From NCBI GenBank assembly GCA_017933935.1, contig JADWQK010002383.1, forward strand, positions 3,224,001 to 3,288,000: a stretch of DNA of 64,000 nucleotides, in the 5' to 3' direction. The notes under the pieces are model-generated. The model did no database searches. It was not told the DNA's origin and worked only from the letters and a program-made list of their open reading frames with translations. Of this stretch, positions 32,800 to 44,012 are shown piece after piece. The translations under genes and the position numbers were made by a program. This stretch comes from Sesamia nonagrioides. Its lineage: Eukaryota; Arthropoda; Insecta; Lepidoptera; Noctuidae. The first letter of the stretch is position 1. Each line of letters starts with the position of its first letter.

Positions 32800-33036
32800 C
32801 TCTGACTCTTGACTGACTGAAGGTATGTGACGATGACTGACTGCTTCACTCTATAGACTGCGACTATCTCCTCTTGACTATGAGTGGCTAATCATCTGTA
32901 CCATGTTACAACACTTACCAACTACATCACTAACTTTCTCGTTACATCATTTCGTGTGCATGTAGTAGCTATTATCAGTACAACCGCTTACATATTAAGT
33001 ATGTCAATATCTCTCAAAATAATATATTTTTTTCAG

Positions 33037-33077
33037 CAGTTGAGATGGATCCGAATCATTTTGATCAACACTTATGA
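33037..33077 (+). CDS. Candidate last exon or 3'-UTR exon with polyadenylation signal
   Basis: The tract tttttttcagcag is a tandem NAGNAG acceptor. Entered in phase 1 it reads (A)VEMDPNHFDQHL and TGA. AATAAA follows at 33115-33120, 38 bases past the stop, which supports a transcript end here. It could equally be a 3'-UTR exon spliced from the donor at 32822/32823 after the long ORF. Confidence 0.35.
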
Positions 33078-33114
33078 TCTAAGTTTATACCTTAGTGGTT
33101 TTTGGTTGCTATTT

Positions 33115-33120
33115 AATAAA
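33115..33120 (+). terminator. Polyadenylation signal AATAAA
   Basis: A canonical hexamer 316 bases past the stop of exon 6b and 38 past the stop of the candidate exon at 33037. It is the nearest convincing poly(A) signal for the long isoform. Confidence 0.45.
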
Positions 33121-33419
33121 AATATCATGCATCCTTATGTATAATTATATCAATAGTAGGTATGTGAATATAATAGGAATTATCGAGTTCTCAAGAAAGT
33201 CAAAATTGGTCGCAAGCTCTAAGACAATATATAATAAATAATTTTGAAGTTTTTTTTTACATTTTGATAGATACTGACATTCATAACAAAACACGTAGAA
33301 AGTAGATTTAATACAGAAACCCTTACATTACTAAGTATTTCATACACTGTGTAGTTGTAAATACAAATGCAAACTAAATGTCGACTAGTGCAATAATTTC
33401 TATCATTTTTATTTTACAG

Positions 33420-33481
33420 AATTCCCTGTCCAGCATACATTGCTCAATGCTGAGGAGCTCCAGCATTATACCCATCACTAA
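33420..33481 (+). CDS. Candidate last exon with phase-1 open frame
   Basis: Acceptor ttttattttacag. Entered in phase 1 from exon 5 it reads E-FPVQHTLLNAEELQHYTHH then TAA. His/Tyr/Gln content resembles exon 6a. No good AATAAA is close behind. As with 33037, use as a 3'-UTR exon after 6b is an equally good reading. Confidence 0.35.
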
Positions 33482-34883
33482 TTATTATTTTTCATAGTAA
33501 TTATGCGGTGGTCAAAATTTTAGTTTTAAGTTGATTTACTTTTAATAACTCATATTTAATATGCCAAAAATATGTTTAAAATGTTGCAATTGGTCACCAA
33601 GACTGCTTAATACCATAACAAGGCTTTATGAGCCGGGGATTTTTATAAATAATGTAAGCATGGTACATTATTATAAATAATAATTTAATGAACGGATTAT
33701 CCAGTGAAGAAAATGTTATTGACATTAAAAATATTTTACCGAGGAATACCAAAAATCGTGTTAACGAACTGAAAACAGATAATAGAAAAGAAAGATATAC
33801 TTTTTCAAACCATTTATTAATTTATTGTAAACTTTTACAAAATTCAGTACCTACTAAAGAATTAACGCACTAAGCAGCTGGCCTGGGTTTGCCAATTGCA
33901 AGACACAGCTGGGTTCTATTCGTACTTCCAGTACAACCCAGCTATGCCATCCAGTATCTTTGGATTGGCTGCAAAAATCATGTTACTAACTGTGAATCTA
34001 GGTTCTAGATTGTTCAGTGCGGTTTCCATTTACTTTAGTTGGTCTTAGAAAGTTTATACGGAGACAGCTTACTGAACTTTATGACTATTTGCGCCGAATC
34101 GAGCTTATAGTTTTTGTCAATCAACAGTATCTTAGTTCGAGCTTGGCAAATTTGAACATAGTTGTATGAACCCGCCAATATTTAGTGAAGTTATTCATAC
34201 GACCTGTGTGTGTGTGTGTGTTTCTCCTTCACACGTTTTCCTATTAAAAAGCCATAAAGTAAATTCGCTGCCTCCCCGTTCATATGCAGTAAGATAATAA
34301 TTGTACGGACGACAGCGGGTCACGCTACTCGAATCTGTCAATTATTCTCAATCAGCCTTGAGCCTTAATGGTTTAGCGATAAAGTTGAAAATCTAATAAA
34401 GAAATTTGATAGGTTGTAGTAGCTTGATGTGCTGTCGCCTGTACATTATTCGCAGTATTAAAATAGGCAACTTGAAAACAATATGAAGTAGGTACCTATA
34501 ACTTTGTACCTACTAGTACCTCTTTTGTACGTGTACCTAATTTATTGAATCATATTGAAGAATTGGAGTTACCTATAAGTACATAAGATGATTGAAATTT
34601 ATTTTGTAAATAATGCTCAAATAAGGAATAATTAGATACTATTTATATTTTATGTAATGTAATAAATATAATTTACTACTTTTGTAAATAAATGATGAAA
34701 GGTGTGTGATACATAATCCGTGTTTTTTGAACCTACTTACAGTCATACAAGGTGATTCTTTCCTAATAATTCTGAGATGTGACATAGTATTATGTCACCC
34801 CAAATTAAAGCACATTAGCTTATAGATCTCGAGGAGACTTTTGAGTGCATGTCCCATAAGGGACGATAATAATATGAGTTACT
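33482..34883. other. Region downstream of the host gene without recognised genes
   Basis: AT-rich. It contains a short GT run at 34205-34220 and repeated tacctacta/tagtacct text near 34490-34560. A 61-codon open frame at 33688-33873 has no support from composition or motifs. Confidence 0.4.
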
Positions 34884-35121
34884 CGTGGTACAGGCTTAGA
34901 ATAGTACCAACCCATATCCTCCCATGGGTGTCGTAAGAGACGCGCGCCAACTCTCACCAGGGAAGCGGGCAGCAGCGCTTCTCCTGTGAAATATCAAATC
35001 ACTGCGATCGCCAACCAGTCTGCGTGGGGATCATGGCCCACCACTTCAAAGCAATGAAAGCCTTAGGGGAGGCCTTTATCCAGCAGTGCACCTTTATAGG
35101 CTGAAGAAGAAGAAGAAGAAG
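34884..35121 (+). mobile_element. Mini-RTE derivative, copy m2
   Basis: Leader with gtggtacaggcttagaatag, taccaacccatatcctccc, gggtgtcgtaag and aagcgggcagcagcgcttct joins at caaagcaatgaaagcctta to the RTE tail (gaggcctttatccagcagtg, aggctgaagaagaagaagaa). No coding sequence. Ends in a GAA run. Confidence 0.75.
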
Positions 35122-35418
35122 AATGGTAAAGAGAAAAATGACCTCGCCTAAATCTCGTTTCCCAAAAGAGCTTCGACAATCACACTAATGATGTTGTTTT
35201 CATCATAAACCGACCCGTAGCGGTAGCGAACGCGGCCGCTGCGCAAGAAGGCGCGGATTCGATCCCCGCGCTATTCAAATATTTGCATGCATGAATATGA
35301 ATATTTGCACTGGTCTGGTCGTGCCTCGGAAAGCACGTTAAGCCGTTGGTCCCGGTTGCCATACGAATATCTAATGGCAGTTGTTACGGGTTGTGTTGGA
35401 GCCCTCAAAAGTCCAACA

Positions 35419-35966
35419 ATAGGTTATTTGACAGATTTATAATTTCTATCTTGGTTGCGGTTAAGAAGTTCACCCAAAGTATTTTTTAAATTTTAAATAC
35501 GTATTTCGTTAGAAATATGCAAATAAAAATTCAAAATTCAAATAAGGCGCCAAAACGCTTTATTCAGGAATATGGCATCGCGCCTTGTAAGTGACGTCAC
35601 AAGACAATATAAACGATTTTCGGTTCCGCAGTGGTGTTCGTATTTATCTGTTATTTGTTGTTGTTTATCTAATAAAATGGTTTACAAGTGGTGTGCTGTA
35701 CCGGGTTGCACAAATACATCGACAAAACACCTGAGAACACAGAACAACAACAAGTGCTGATGCACGTATGAAGTCATCGTGACATTAGCCAATCCGGATC
35801 AATTCACAATATGTGGCGCGAGATACAAAAAGTCAAACATATTTTTGTGTTTTTGGATATATTCATTGTTATTATTTTCATTAAAACTCATGTAAAGGAA
35901 ATAAAGAACCCTCATTTTATGCATCTAAAGCAAATAATCACAAAAAATTCCATACTGTCAAATAGC
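35419..35966 (+). mobile_element. Inverted-repeat element carrying a THAP-finger start, nested in SINE
   Basis: Bounded by ttatttgacag at 35424 and its complement ctgtcaaata at the right end. The bases outside suggest a short target duplication that I cannot fix exactly. TGACGTCA lies at 35592-35599. The frame inside opens MVYKWCAVPGCTNTSTK (see next entry). About 0.55 kb, so probably a deletion derivative of a larger element. Confidence 0.65.
35677..35760 (+). pseudogene. N-terminus of a THAP-type zinc-finger protein, truncated
   Basis: Begins at the ATG of MVYKWCAVPGC, matching the invariant opening of THAP domains (M-x4-C-x2-C type spacing with AVPGC), and runs 28 codons to TGA without the later C2CH residues or the AVPTIF box. 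THAP domains occur in P-element-like transposases and in host DNA-binding proteins. A frame upstream at 35572 is in phase, but its extra residues look like leader. It is a non-functional remnant. Confidence 0.55.
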
Positions 35967-36649
35967 ATATTGATCTAATTGCAATGCTTCGATATCGCTT
36001 TCGTGTTGTGGAGGTCAGACGGCAGTCGCTACACTCAAAATATCGAAGTTTAGCCAAAATCAGCAGTTAGACTGGTAAAATGAGCCCCCGACTCTAAAGC
36101 TGAAAAAAGCTTCGGAAACGACTGGGAATAACGCTGAGATGATGATGATGATGAGTATTTATTATCTGCTCATTGCTAATTTTTATATTGTTTACAAAGC
36201 TGGTCCCGATACTGACACGAAATTCACAATCAATTTGTAGGTATCAGTCATTGATAAAATATCAAACTAAGGTAGATATGTCACTAGCGCACTAAAAATG
36301 AAGCGTACAAAAGGAAGTAAGTCCTGTATCTCGCTTTAGTCACTCTCGATACACTCGTAAAAACAAACGACAAACACTAACAGCGCAAACGACAAACACT
36401 AGCCATCTTTTTCTTCTCTATGCTTTAGATTGCGCCCCATCTCACGCACACTGTACCAATGTATGCCGAATAAAAATATGCATGTGTGCTGCTGCTGTGT
36501 TCGGCACATTTTTTTTGGTCAGTTTGTTAGGATATATCGTATCTGTTTAATATTTTATCAATGGTATCAGTGATGTCGCCATGATACAAAACGCCTGAAC
36601 GAAACATAATAGTTAAATGTGCTCCTTAGGCACATACTCAAACATCAAT

Positions 36650-36935
36650 CATAATCATCTGCCTAGCCTTTTTCCAACTATATTGGTCGCCTTGCAGTCC
36701 AACCGGATTCAGCTGAATACTAGTTAGGTACATAGAGTGACTGCTTATCTGACTTTCACAACCCAGTTACTGGGTAATACGATACCCCTTGGTAAGACTG
36801 GTTGTCAGTGCTTTTGGGCTTCTGATAACCCGTAACGACTGTCAAAGATCTAAAAATGACAGTCGGGACCAACGGCTTAACGTTCTTTCCAAGGCACGGA
36901 GGGGTCTCGGTGTGTAAAAATGGTCACTCATCAAA
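36650..36935 (-). repeat. SINE-like repeat, family F (copy 1)
   Basis: Reversed order of phrases shared with 50865-51130: cagtcgggaccaacggctta, tctgataacccgtaacgact, tttcacaacccagttactgg and tccaaccggattcagctgaa. Probably a tRNA-derived SINE body with a degraded head. Confidence 0.5.
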
Positions 36936-37239
36936 ATCAAAAACAAAAGTCATTAATTCTAATTAGGCTGAGAATCAGCCCTTTTAGAACGTCAATATGA
37001 CATAAGAACTGTCATTGGCGATATCCGCCATTATTGTGAAATAATTTTTTTAAAGAATTTCTATAATTTGTTACACTTGTTAATGGCAAAATTGTGGTAT
37101 CTAACCACAGAGGCCATTGAAGAGTTGAAGTAACAGTTCCTCCAAAATGCCCGCCCTTCGCCACTTCCTAGTGCTTTCGCTGGGAAGAAGAAGTAGCAGA
37201 ACAAACTCCCCAGCAGCACAGCTGTCTGTTCATTAATAA

Positions 37240-37289
37240 AAAAAACACATGACTTTATACAAAGTATTGTATAAAGTCATGTGTTTTTT
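37240..37289. repeat. Perfect palindrome, 21-bp arms
   Basis: aaaaaacacatgactttatac at 37240-37260 is followed, after 8 bases, by its exact complement at 37269-37289. Confidence 0.7.
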
Positions 37290-37368
37290 ACACAGTAATG
37301 CGTTACAATAACGTAGGTATAGTAATGAACACAATGAAATTACTTATATTTACATCCACAGATAAGCC

Positions 37369-37384
37369 GCGGCAAAAGTACCTT
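37369..37384. repeat. Target-site duplication, left copy
   Basis: GCGGCAAAAGTACCTT, identical to 39307-39322. The last two T overlap the poly(T). Confidence 0.9.
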
Positions 37385-39306
37385 TTTTTTTTTTTTTTTT
37401 TTTTGGTGAAATCCTCATAGGATGTCCGCCGCCCTAGGGTGGGCGACGGGGTCTGTCAGACTTTTACTGACTAAAACCACCCCGGTGTCTCTTCTATCAC
37501 GAGCGCGCGTGGGGCCGCGGGAGTCTAAATTCTTCCGCAGCCCCACACTCTCGTCCTGGCCCGGTCTGTCCGGGCCTCGTCTCCGGCACGGGGTAGTGGG
37601 GTGTTAAGCTACCCCGTGCATCGCCTCAGAGGCGCGCGCTGACACTCGCGCGCGCCTCCGCCGCGGGGTCCATCGAATAGGGGGCGGGGACTTCCCCATG
37701 TCCCTCGCCCCTGGACCCATTCATGGGGGGCGGAAGAGGGCGTTATCCGCCCTTCTTCGGCGCCCGGTGCGTCTTCTGCGGCCCGGGAAGGGAGTTGAGA
37801 TCTCCCTCTCCCGTTCCGCAGCTTCCTTCTGCGACATCACGTCCTCGCAGAAGGACACCACCGCGTCCCACGACTCTGCGCTGCCGGCCATCCTCCGCAC
37901 TACTGCCGGCAGCGTCAGGTCGCCTCCTACTTCATTTGTGAGGACACGGCGCTGCTCCTCCCAAGCTATACACTCGGAGAGCGTGTGCTGCGCCGTGTCC
38001 TCCCCGCATTGGACGCAGTGGTGGCACCGAGCGTCCGGCTCCCTGCCTAGGCGACACAGGTACTTGCCGAAGCAGCCGTGCCCCGACAGCACCTGCGTCA
38101 CCCTGAACGACAGGGAGCCGTGCCTTCTCCCGAGCCAGTCGTCGAGTACTGGCCGGATCGCCTCGACGGTAGCGAGGCCGGCGGTAGGGCGCATAAGCCT
38201 CTGCCGCCAGTCCGCCACCAGGACCTGACGGAGCTCCTCTCGGCGCAGCTCGATCTGCCGCTGCGCCGGACTGGAGCCCCGTGTCCGCTCTTCCTCGCGC
38301 CATCGGTATAATGACGCGAGTACTTTCGCCTCTAGGTCCCAGGGCGGGGATCCGGCCAGGACGCAAGCCGCCTCGTAGGAAATCGTGCGATACCCGCGGA
38401 CGACCCTGACGGCCATCGCCCTCTGCGGCTTGCGCAGAATGGCGAGTGTTCCGGCCGTCAGGTCCATCGCCCACACAGGGGCCCCATACAGGGCCATGGA
38501 CCGCACGATTCCCACGTATAGCCGCCTACAGGCGGCGCTCGGGCCCCCCATGTTGGGAAGCAACGTTGACAGCGCGCCTGCTGCACCCATCAGCTTGGGC
38601 GCCAGCCGCCGGAAGTGGGGTCCGAATTCCCATCGGCTGTCGAGCACCAATCCCAGATACTTCATGGTGGACTCGACAGCTATCCGGGCACCACTGACCA
38701 CGATATGTGATCCCGGCGCCGGCGCACGCCGGGGGCCATGGAAAACCATGGCCTCCGACTTGTCAAGGGCCACCTCCAGGCCCAGGCGCCGGATGCGGGT
38801 CACCACCTGTGACACCGCAGCCGTGGCTATCAACGTCGCCTCCCTGTGCGAGCTCCCCCGGGCAGTGACAAGCGTGTCGTCCGCATAACACGTCAAGTCG
38901 GCGCCCGACGGGAGCTCGCCTCTCAGCACCCAGTCGTAGCCGATGTTCCACAGGAGCGGTCCCAAGACCGATCCCTGTGGAACACCGCACGACATTTGGT
39001 GCCGACCGGCACCGTCACGTCCCCGATAGATGACGCATCTATCCTCCAGATAAGCCCCTACTATGCGGCGGAGGTAGGGAGGCACCCGATGGTACTTCAG
39101 GGCCTCCCTAATACAGCTCCAGGGTAGGGTGTTGAAGGCGTTGGAAATGTCTAAAGACACCGCCAACACCACCCCACCCCGGGATACCGTATCCTCCGCC
39201 AGGGCTCTCACGCGCATGATTGCGTCTATGGTGGAGCGCCCCCGACGAAAACCGAACTGGTTGTCGTCCAGGTTCGGCCCGTCTCCGCACAAGTGGCCGA
39301 CGAGGC
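37385..39306 (-). mobile_element. Young 5'-truncated R1-clade LINE with poly(A) and 16-bp target duplication
   Basis: On the minus strand it runs from 39306 to a 22-base A tail (T run at 37383-37404). The bases GCGGCAAAAGTACCTT flank it exactly (37369-37384 and 39307-39322). This is the mark of target-primed reverse transcription, with 5' truncation inside the RT domain. The 3' UTR (37405-37720) contains the complement of ttttagtcagtaaaagtctg. Confidence 0.9.
37721..39306 (-). CDS. Reverse-transcriptase/C-terminal ORF of R1-clade LINE, 5'-truncated but unbroken
   Basis: 528 codons open from the insertion point to TGA. RT motifs: DDNQFGFRRGRSTIDAI; AVSLDISNAFNTLPW (catalytic Asp); CGVPQGSVLGPLLWN; CYADDTLV (YADD); KSEAMVFHG; MKYLGLVLDSRWEFG. 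Then GYRTISYEAACVLAGSPP, an R1-clade hallmark, and a C-terminal finger with CHHCVQC and HTLSECIAWE. The basic end is RRRRTGRRRRADNALFRPP. The endonuclease and RT fingers are missing because of truncation, and the copy has no promoter, so it is not functional despite the clean frame. GC-rich compared with the AT-rich flanks. Confidence 0.85.
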
Positions 39307-39322
39307 GCGGCAAAAGTACCTT
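39307..39322. repeat. Target-site duplication, right copy
   Basis: GCGGCAAAAGTACCTT, identical to the left copy at 37369-37384. Confidence 0.9.
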
Positions 39323-39329
39323 AACCTGA

Positions 39330-41245
39330 TCAAACGGCCTTACCTACTTTATTATAGCAGCTATTTAAGCTCCAAATCATGATCACGAGCATATTAATTC
39401 AATTCCTACTAACATTATTTTATAAATAACTAGGTAGATATCAATATCTACTAGGAACTGCAGTTAATTGGTCGCGTGCTCTGACACCACGATCGTTAAT
39501 CTGATAGAACCCCGACATCCGGTATTATGGAGGAAATTTACCATGATCACGAAATTAATATACCAGCTTCGCGGCTTACTTCCTTTTGTGGCAGATTGAA
39601 TTTATAATAAGAGACTCGAGAGTTAAATTAATTGAATAAGTATGCTACTAGCTTTTTAAAATATCACTCCTTAAGTTTGATTGGAAAATGTTTATGTAGC
39701 AGTAAATTGGAATTCCTTGTTTAATACCACGAGTGGGACAGTAAGTGGGAGGGTGAAGAGTATCTTGCAACTTTTTATAGACCAATTGAAAATTTCTGAA
39801 CCTTATCTTGGTACGAGTAGAAAGGGCTTCTCTGAACCCCTCGATATGAGTGTGCAGTAGAAAGTGGGATGTGATGCTGGGTAGTAAACTATGCCTATCC
39901 TGACCTCCGTGTCCTAAATCATGTAGTCAAAGTGAACTCTGCCAGCAACGGCTTCGTGAAACAGGCGCAGGTTGTGGCAACATATCCAAAGTACTGTCGT
40001 GCCAGCGACAGGAAAAAGAAGAATTTCATGGGTTTAGTTAAAAATTCTATAGCATATTTTTGAAAGAACTGCATTGTGAAAGTACTGCATTTTCAACAAA
40101 AATAATAGATGTATTGGTGAACTGTCTTACAACAAAATATCAGTTCTATCGTAAGTAAAGATGCTTTGCAACCAGGCAAACCCACAGTAATACACATTTG
40201 CTATACATCTGCTTCAAGGCGCTAGGTATAAACTATGTAGAAATCCATACATACTCGCATAATATCTACCTACCTACAAATAACAAATGAATAAGACTCA
40301 ATGTTTATTCATAATACCAGCCGGATTATACGTCTTTTCGTAAAGAGAAGGTACGAACTTTGATCGCTACGCTTGCTCAATACGTACCTACCTATTGAAA
40401 ATTTCAGACCACCTATATGTCCAGGTTTCCTCAGGTTGTTATCCTTCAGAAATGTTGTCAGTAATGTCCAAACTAAACTTAGAAAGTCATCACAGGGCTT
40501 TGACTGTCGTGATGGTCCAGTGGTTTTAAGTACAGGGCTTGCGACTGATGGGTGTCTTTATGAGTTCAAATCTGCTCTGGGCATGTAGCAATCAAACCTT
40601 AACAATTCTAATGATGATTTAATAATTACCGAGTTCCTCGCTGGTACATAGTCGTAGGTTATATAGTAACCTGCTCATCACTACGAACGCGCACCAGGGA
40701 ACCTGTATGTGACATACAAATGCGATAAAATAAACAGTATTATTTTGAATAAATACTTCCACAAAGTTTGACCGTACGCAAAATATCGCCAAACGCCATT
40801 TTGCTCGAGAAAGCAATGAGTAAATATATGTCAAAGTGTAATTTTATTGCGTTTTTACGATGCAACATCCAAAAAATGTTATAAACGAAATCTCTTTAAG
40901 ATTTTTCTTCCCCTCGTTCTAATTCCCATAAATCCATCCACAGTTAATACCTTCATAATGGTAATGACGGAAGAAGAATACCATGAAATTAAATAAAACG
41001 ACATCAGTTTACATAAGGTTGAGCACTCACCTTCCTGTTGCGTCGAGCTTCATTGCGCTCACTTTCAGAATGATTAAGGAGCTGGAGCAGCAATTAAAGT
41101 AGGTTGGTGACCTTAAGAACGATTGACGCTTTCTTTTGGTGAAAAAGATAAAGGCGAGCAAAAGGTGAGAGGCGAACTTCGTAGAAAAAATTAAATCTCC
41201 CTTTTTGGCACCATATTTTTATGAGAATGCTCTAACGGACAGCAG
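39330..41245. other. No recognisable gene
   Basis: AT-rich; short open frames on both strands lack motifs. I see no repeat ends that I can support. Confidence 0.4.
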
Positions 41246-41247
41246 GT

Positions 41248-41435
41248 CTAATCATCATCATCATCACAGCGTTAATCCCAGTCGCATCCGAAGCCTTTTC
41301 AGCTTTGGAGTCTGGGGTCCGCTTTACCAGTCCAACTGCTGAAATGGCTAAATTTCGACATTTTCCGTGAAGCGACTGCCGTCTGACCTCCACAACCCGA
41401 AGGCGACATCGAAGTATTGCAGTTACAGTGTCTAC
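41248..41435 (-). mobile_element. SINE family A, head missing
   Basis: Reverse-strand tail catcatcatcatcacagcgt, then taatcccagtcgcatccgaa and cacaacccgaaggcgacatc. It stops where the tRNA-like half would start. Confidence 0.7.
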
Positions 41436-41869
41436 GGGATAATCATGTATATTAAATACTAACTGACCAACCGGAAATGTCGGAACTCTTAGACCCATAA
41501 ATTATTTGAAGGTATGCGACAATTTACCGCAAACGACCGCTCTCGTAGACTTTAATTAAAGCCTTTTTGTCTTGAACACGGTTTGCAAGCTGTGGACAGG
41601 TTGGCACTCCAAACACTGCCACAAATCATTACCATCAAATAGGTTTTCCAGCTGCACGGAAGTTGTAAAGCCATCTGGTGAAGGGAAGCGTTTAATAACT
41701 AACATTTTCTTATACTACTGGTGCAACTATGCGCCTTATCCATTCTTACTTCGCTGTTACCAATTGATAAGAAGTATTTTCAGGTATAAAGAGATACTAA
41801 TCTTACTTACTACTATCTTAACCTAATCCCAATAATAATATAAACATGAAATTTGCATCGATGATTAGG

Positions 41870-42090
41870 TATTATTCTTTCACGCAAAAAAAATAATGAA
41901 CGAATTTGGATCAAATTTAGCATCTGGTTTATAACCAATATCATTATAAACTAGTGCTTGACCGCGATCCCGCCTGATGGTGAGCAGTCATGCAATCGTT
42001 AATGGTAAACCGCTATAATATAGGATACTTTTTTCCTAAAATTCCTACGGGATCGAAACTTACACGGGTAAAGCCGCGAGGTGCAGCTAG
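41870..42090 (+). repeat. Short interspersed repeat, family E, with inserted tail phrase
   Basis: Starts tttcacgcaaaaaaaataat, has gaatttggatcaaatttagc and ends cgcgaggtgcagctagtag. In the middle lies cttgaccgcgatcccgcctg, the LINE-tail repeat of 5400-5515. The two families are therefore nested. Confidence 0.45.
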
Positions 42091-42189
42091 TAGATGGATA
42101 TAAAAGAGAAAAATACGCAGGCCGCCATGCCACATAGTTGCTACAAATTAATATGCAAAGGTGTTCAGCCTAAGGTGGTTTTTATTGGG

Positions 42190-42392
42190 TATTTTTGCAA
42201 TTGCGACATCTCTCGACAGTTCCACACTCCTTGGTGACCGGGGTAGATAACGGCCCTCTCCGTCAGATAAATCTCGAACACTCGACAAAGACAGGTCGGT
42301 ATTCGGTGATTGGAGGAGTCACCGAATGCCTGCCTCCGGAGTGCCTCTCTGATGCAACACCTGACGAAGAGGCCGCAGAGCGCTGCCATACT
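42190..42392 (-). pseudogene. Small R1-clade LINE RT fragment
   Basis: Reverse strand reads CIREALRRQAFGDSSNHRIP then FEIYLTERAVIYPGHQG, matching CIREALKYHRVPPYL and YLEDRCVIYRGRDG in the ORF at 37721-39306. No catalytic residues in this piece. Confidence 0.6.
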
Positions 42393-42521
42393 TAGCCTGC
42401 TTATTTCTGTTAAGTGACCCTGATATTCTGCTGGATAGGAAAGGGGGGAGACCTTTCACGACTTGTTAGTGCCGAGAAAACTTAAGCAGTAAGTGTATTA
42501 CAATAAATTGTATATTGTACT

Positions 42522-42735
42522 AGCGGCCGCCAGCGACTTCGTTCGCGTGGTTTAGTTATGCTTCGCTCCTATTGCCTACAAGCCTTCCTGGATTAATGGG
42601 CTATCTAAGACAAAAAGAATTTTTCAAATCGGATCAGTAGTTCCTGAGAGTAGCGCGTTCAAACAAACAAACATTTGTTTGTTTGTTTGAACGCGCTACT
42701 CTCTCTCTTCAGATTTATATATTAGTATCTAGAGA
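42522..42735 (+). repeat. Short interspersed repeat, family D (copy 2), with a fold-back
   Basis: Same order as 13908-14127. Its end has become a perfect palindrome: 42646-42673 and 42676-42703 are complementary over 28 bases (gagagtagcgcgttcaaaca at the start of the left arm). Confidence 0.7.
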
Positions 42736-44012
42736 TTATGCATTGAGTTTTGCATCTACGGGTACACCGCTGAATAACCCACAGCGGTGTACACGTATAA
42801 TAATATTTATTGTGATAGGTACACTGCTAACAGGTTACGTCTGTAGGTATGTATTGTGTTAGATGTCAGTTGTTAACATTTTTTTTTACTTGCAAACACG
42901 CTGTGCACTGTGAACATTTAATTAAGTATTAGAAAAAAAACAAAACACTACTTTCGAGATTTAGGTACAATTTATTTTTGTCCACAGTTCAAACGGTTCA
43001 ACTATGAAAGCCATTAATTCTGAACAGGGTAAGTATTTAATGTTTTGTAATAGGAATCATAATGCGAAACCCCAAACACGTGTCCAGTAGTTTAGCAAAG
43101 AATGTATGTACAAAATTTCAAAAAGATACCATGATAAACCACTTAACGAGCTTGTTATCTTACTTGGTTGTCCCAACAAAAATATGGTCAACGCACCGCT
43201 CGCCCGCCCGCGCCTACGGCGGTGCGGCGTGGGGTGCTCCTTGTATACACTGCAACAATTTCTAAATGTATTTGGGAAAAATATAACAGGGTGTAAAAAT
43301 TATTGGAATCGATTTAGTTGCTTATTGTGCACAAACTCTATTCAGGCTTCGTATAAAGTAAAAATAACTTATTGTACCTAATATTGTATAATGACACTTA
43401 GGTACATAATTGCTGTGCTGCATCTCTGTCCACCCAATATCTAGAGTTGTAGATAGCTAAACCTGAACAACCTATTCGCAACAAAAGTAAAAACTAGTGT
43501 GAAAATACTGCGTTGCTGTCACCGGTCAGCGGCGACGATTTCCAGTTGGCGTGCGCAAGAGTCGCTGACTCGCGCGCCGATGAAAAACGCGCTCTCTAAT
43601 ACATGGATGATATAATTTGATAATACTCGGCTAATGTACTACTATTTATTGTGCATCATTAATTTCTGCATTGAACGAAAATTTATCACAATATCTTAAC
43701 AAAGCGTCAAACGTCTCATCTAAATTGCCTGCTGATAACAATCTAATTTTATTTGACTCAAACTGAGCTTCGTGTGTAACAGCTCAGCTGCATGACATGA
43801 AATTGAAATGAATGAAAAATTACTTCACGAGAAGTGATTACTCATAGTAATATGCTCTGTAATTTTTCTAAATTGATATTAGAAAGTGCGTATTTGTCTT
43901 ATATGTATATGCTTTTATGGGCAAATCGAGCTTACTGTGGTAAAGTTCTATCAAATCAAGCATAGTAGAGACTAGCAATGTAAATTATTTTAACATAAGA
44001 AAGGAAAAGAAA

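Larger units (their letters stand above)
35205..36155 (+). mobile_element. SINE family A split by an inverted-repeat element
   Basis: Left part 35205-35418 has the A box (gtagcggtagcgaacgcggc), B box (gattcgatccccgcgc) and gtgcctcggaaagcacgtta. Right part 35966-36155 resumes with gatctaattgcaatgcttcg, tgttgtggaggtcagacggc and the gatgatgatgatga tail. The two halves match the intact copy at 23720. Confidence 0.8.

Noticed and set aside
33688..33873. 61-codon ORF downstream of the host gene
   Set aside because: Lys/Asn-rich as expected of AT-rich noise; no acceptor or promoter in front.
37698..38228. Plus-strand open frames over the LINE at 37.7-39.3 kb
   Set aside because: They are shadows of the GC-rich minus-strand RT ORF and lack motifs.
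43062..43381. Overlapping plus-strand ORFs of 67 and 91 codons
   Set aside because: No motifs, no splice support, and the GC-rich part near 43190 is short. It may be a repeat fragment, but I could not define ends.
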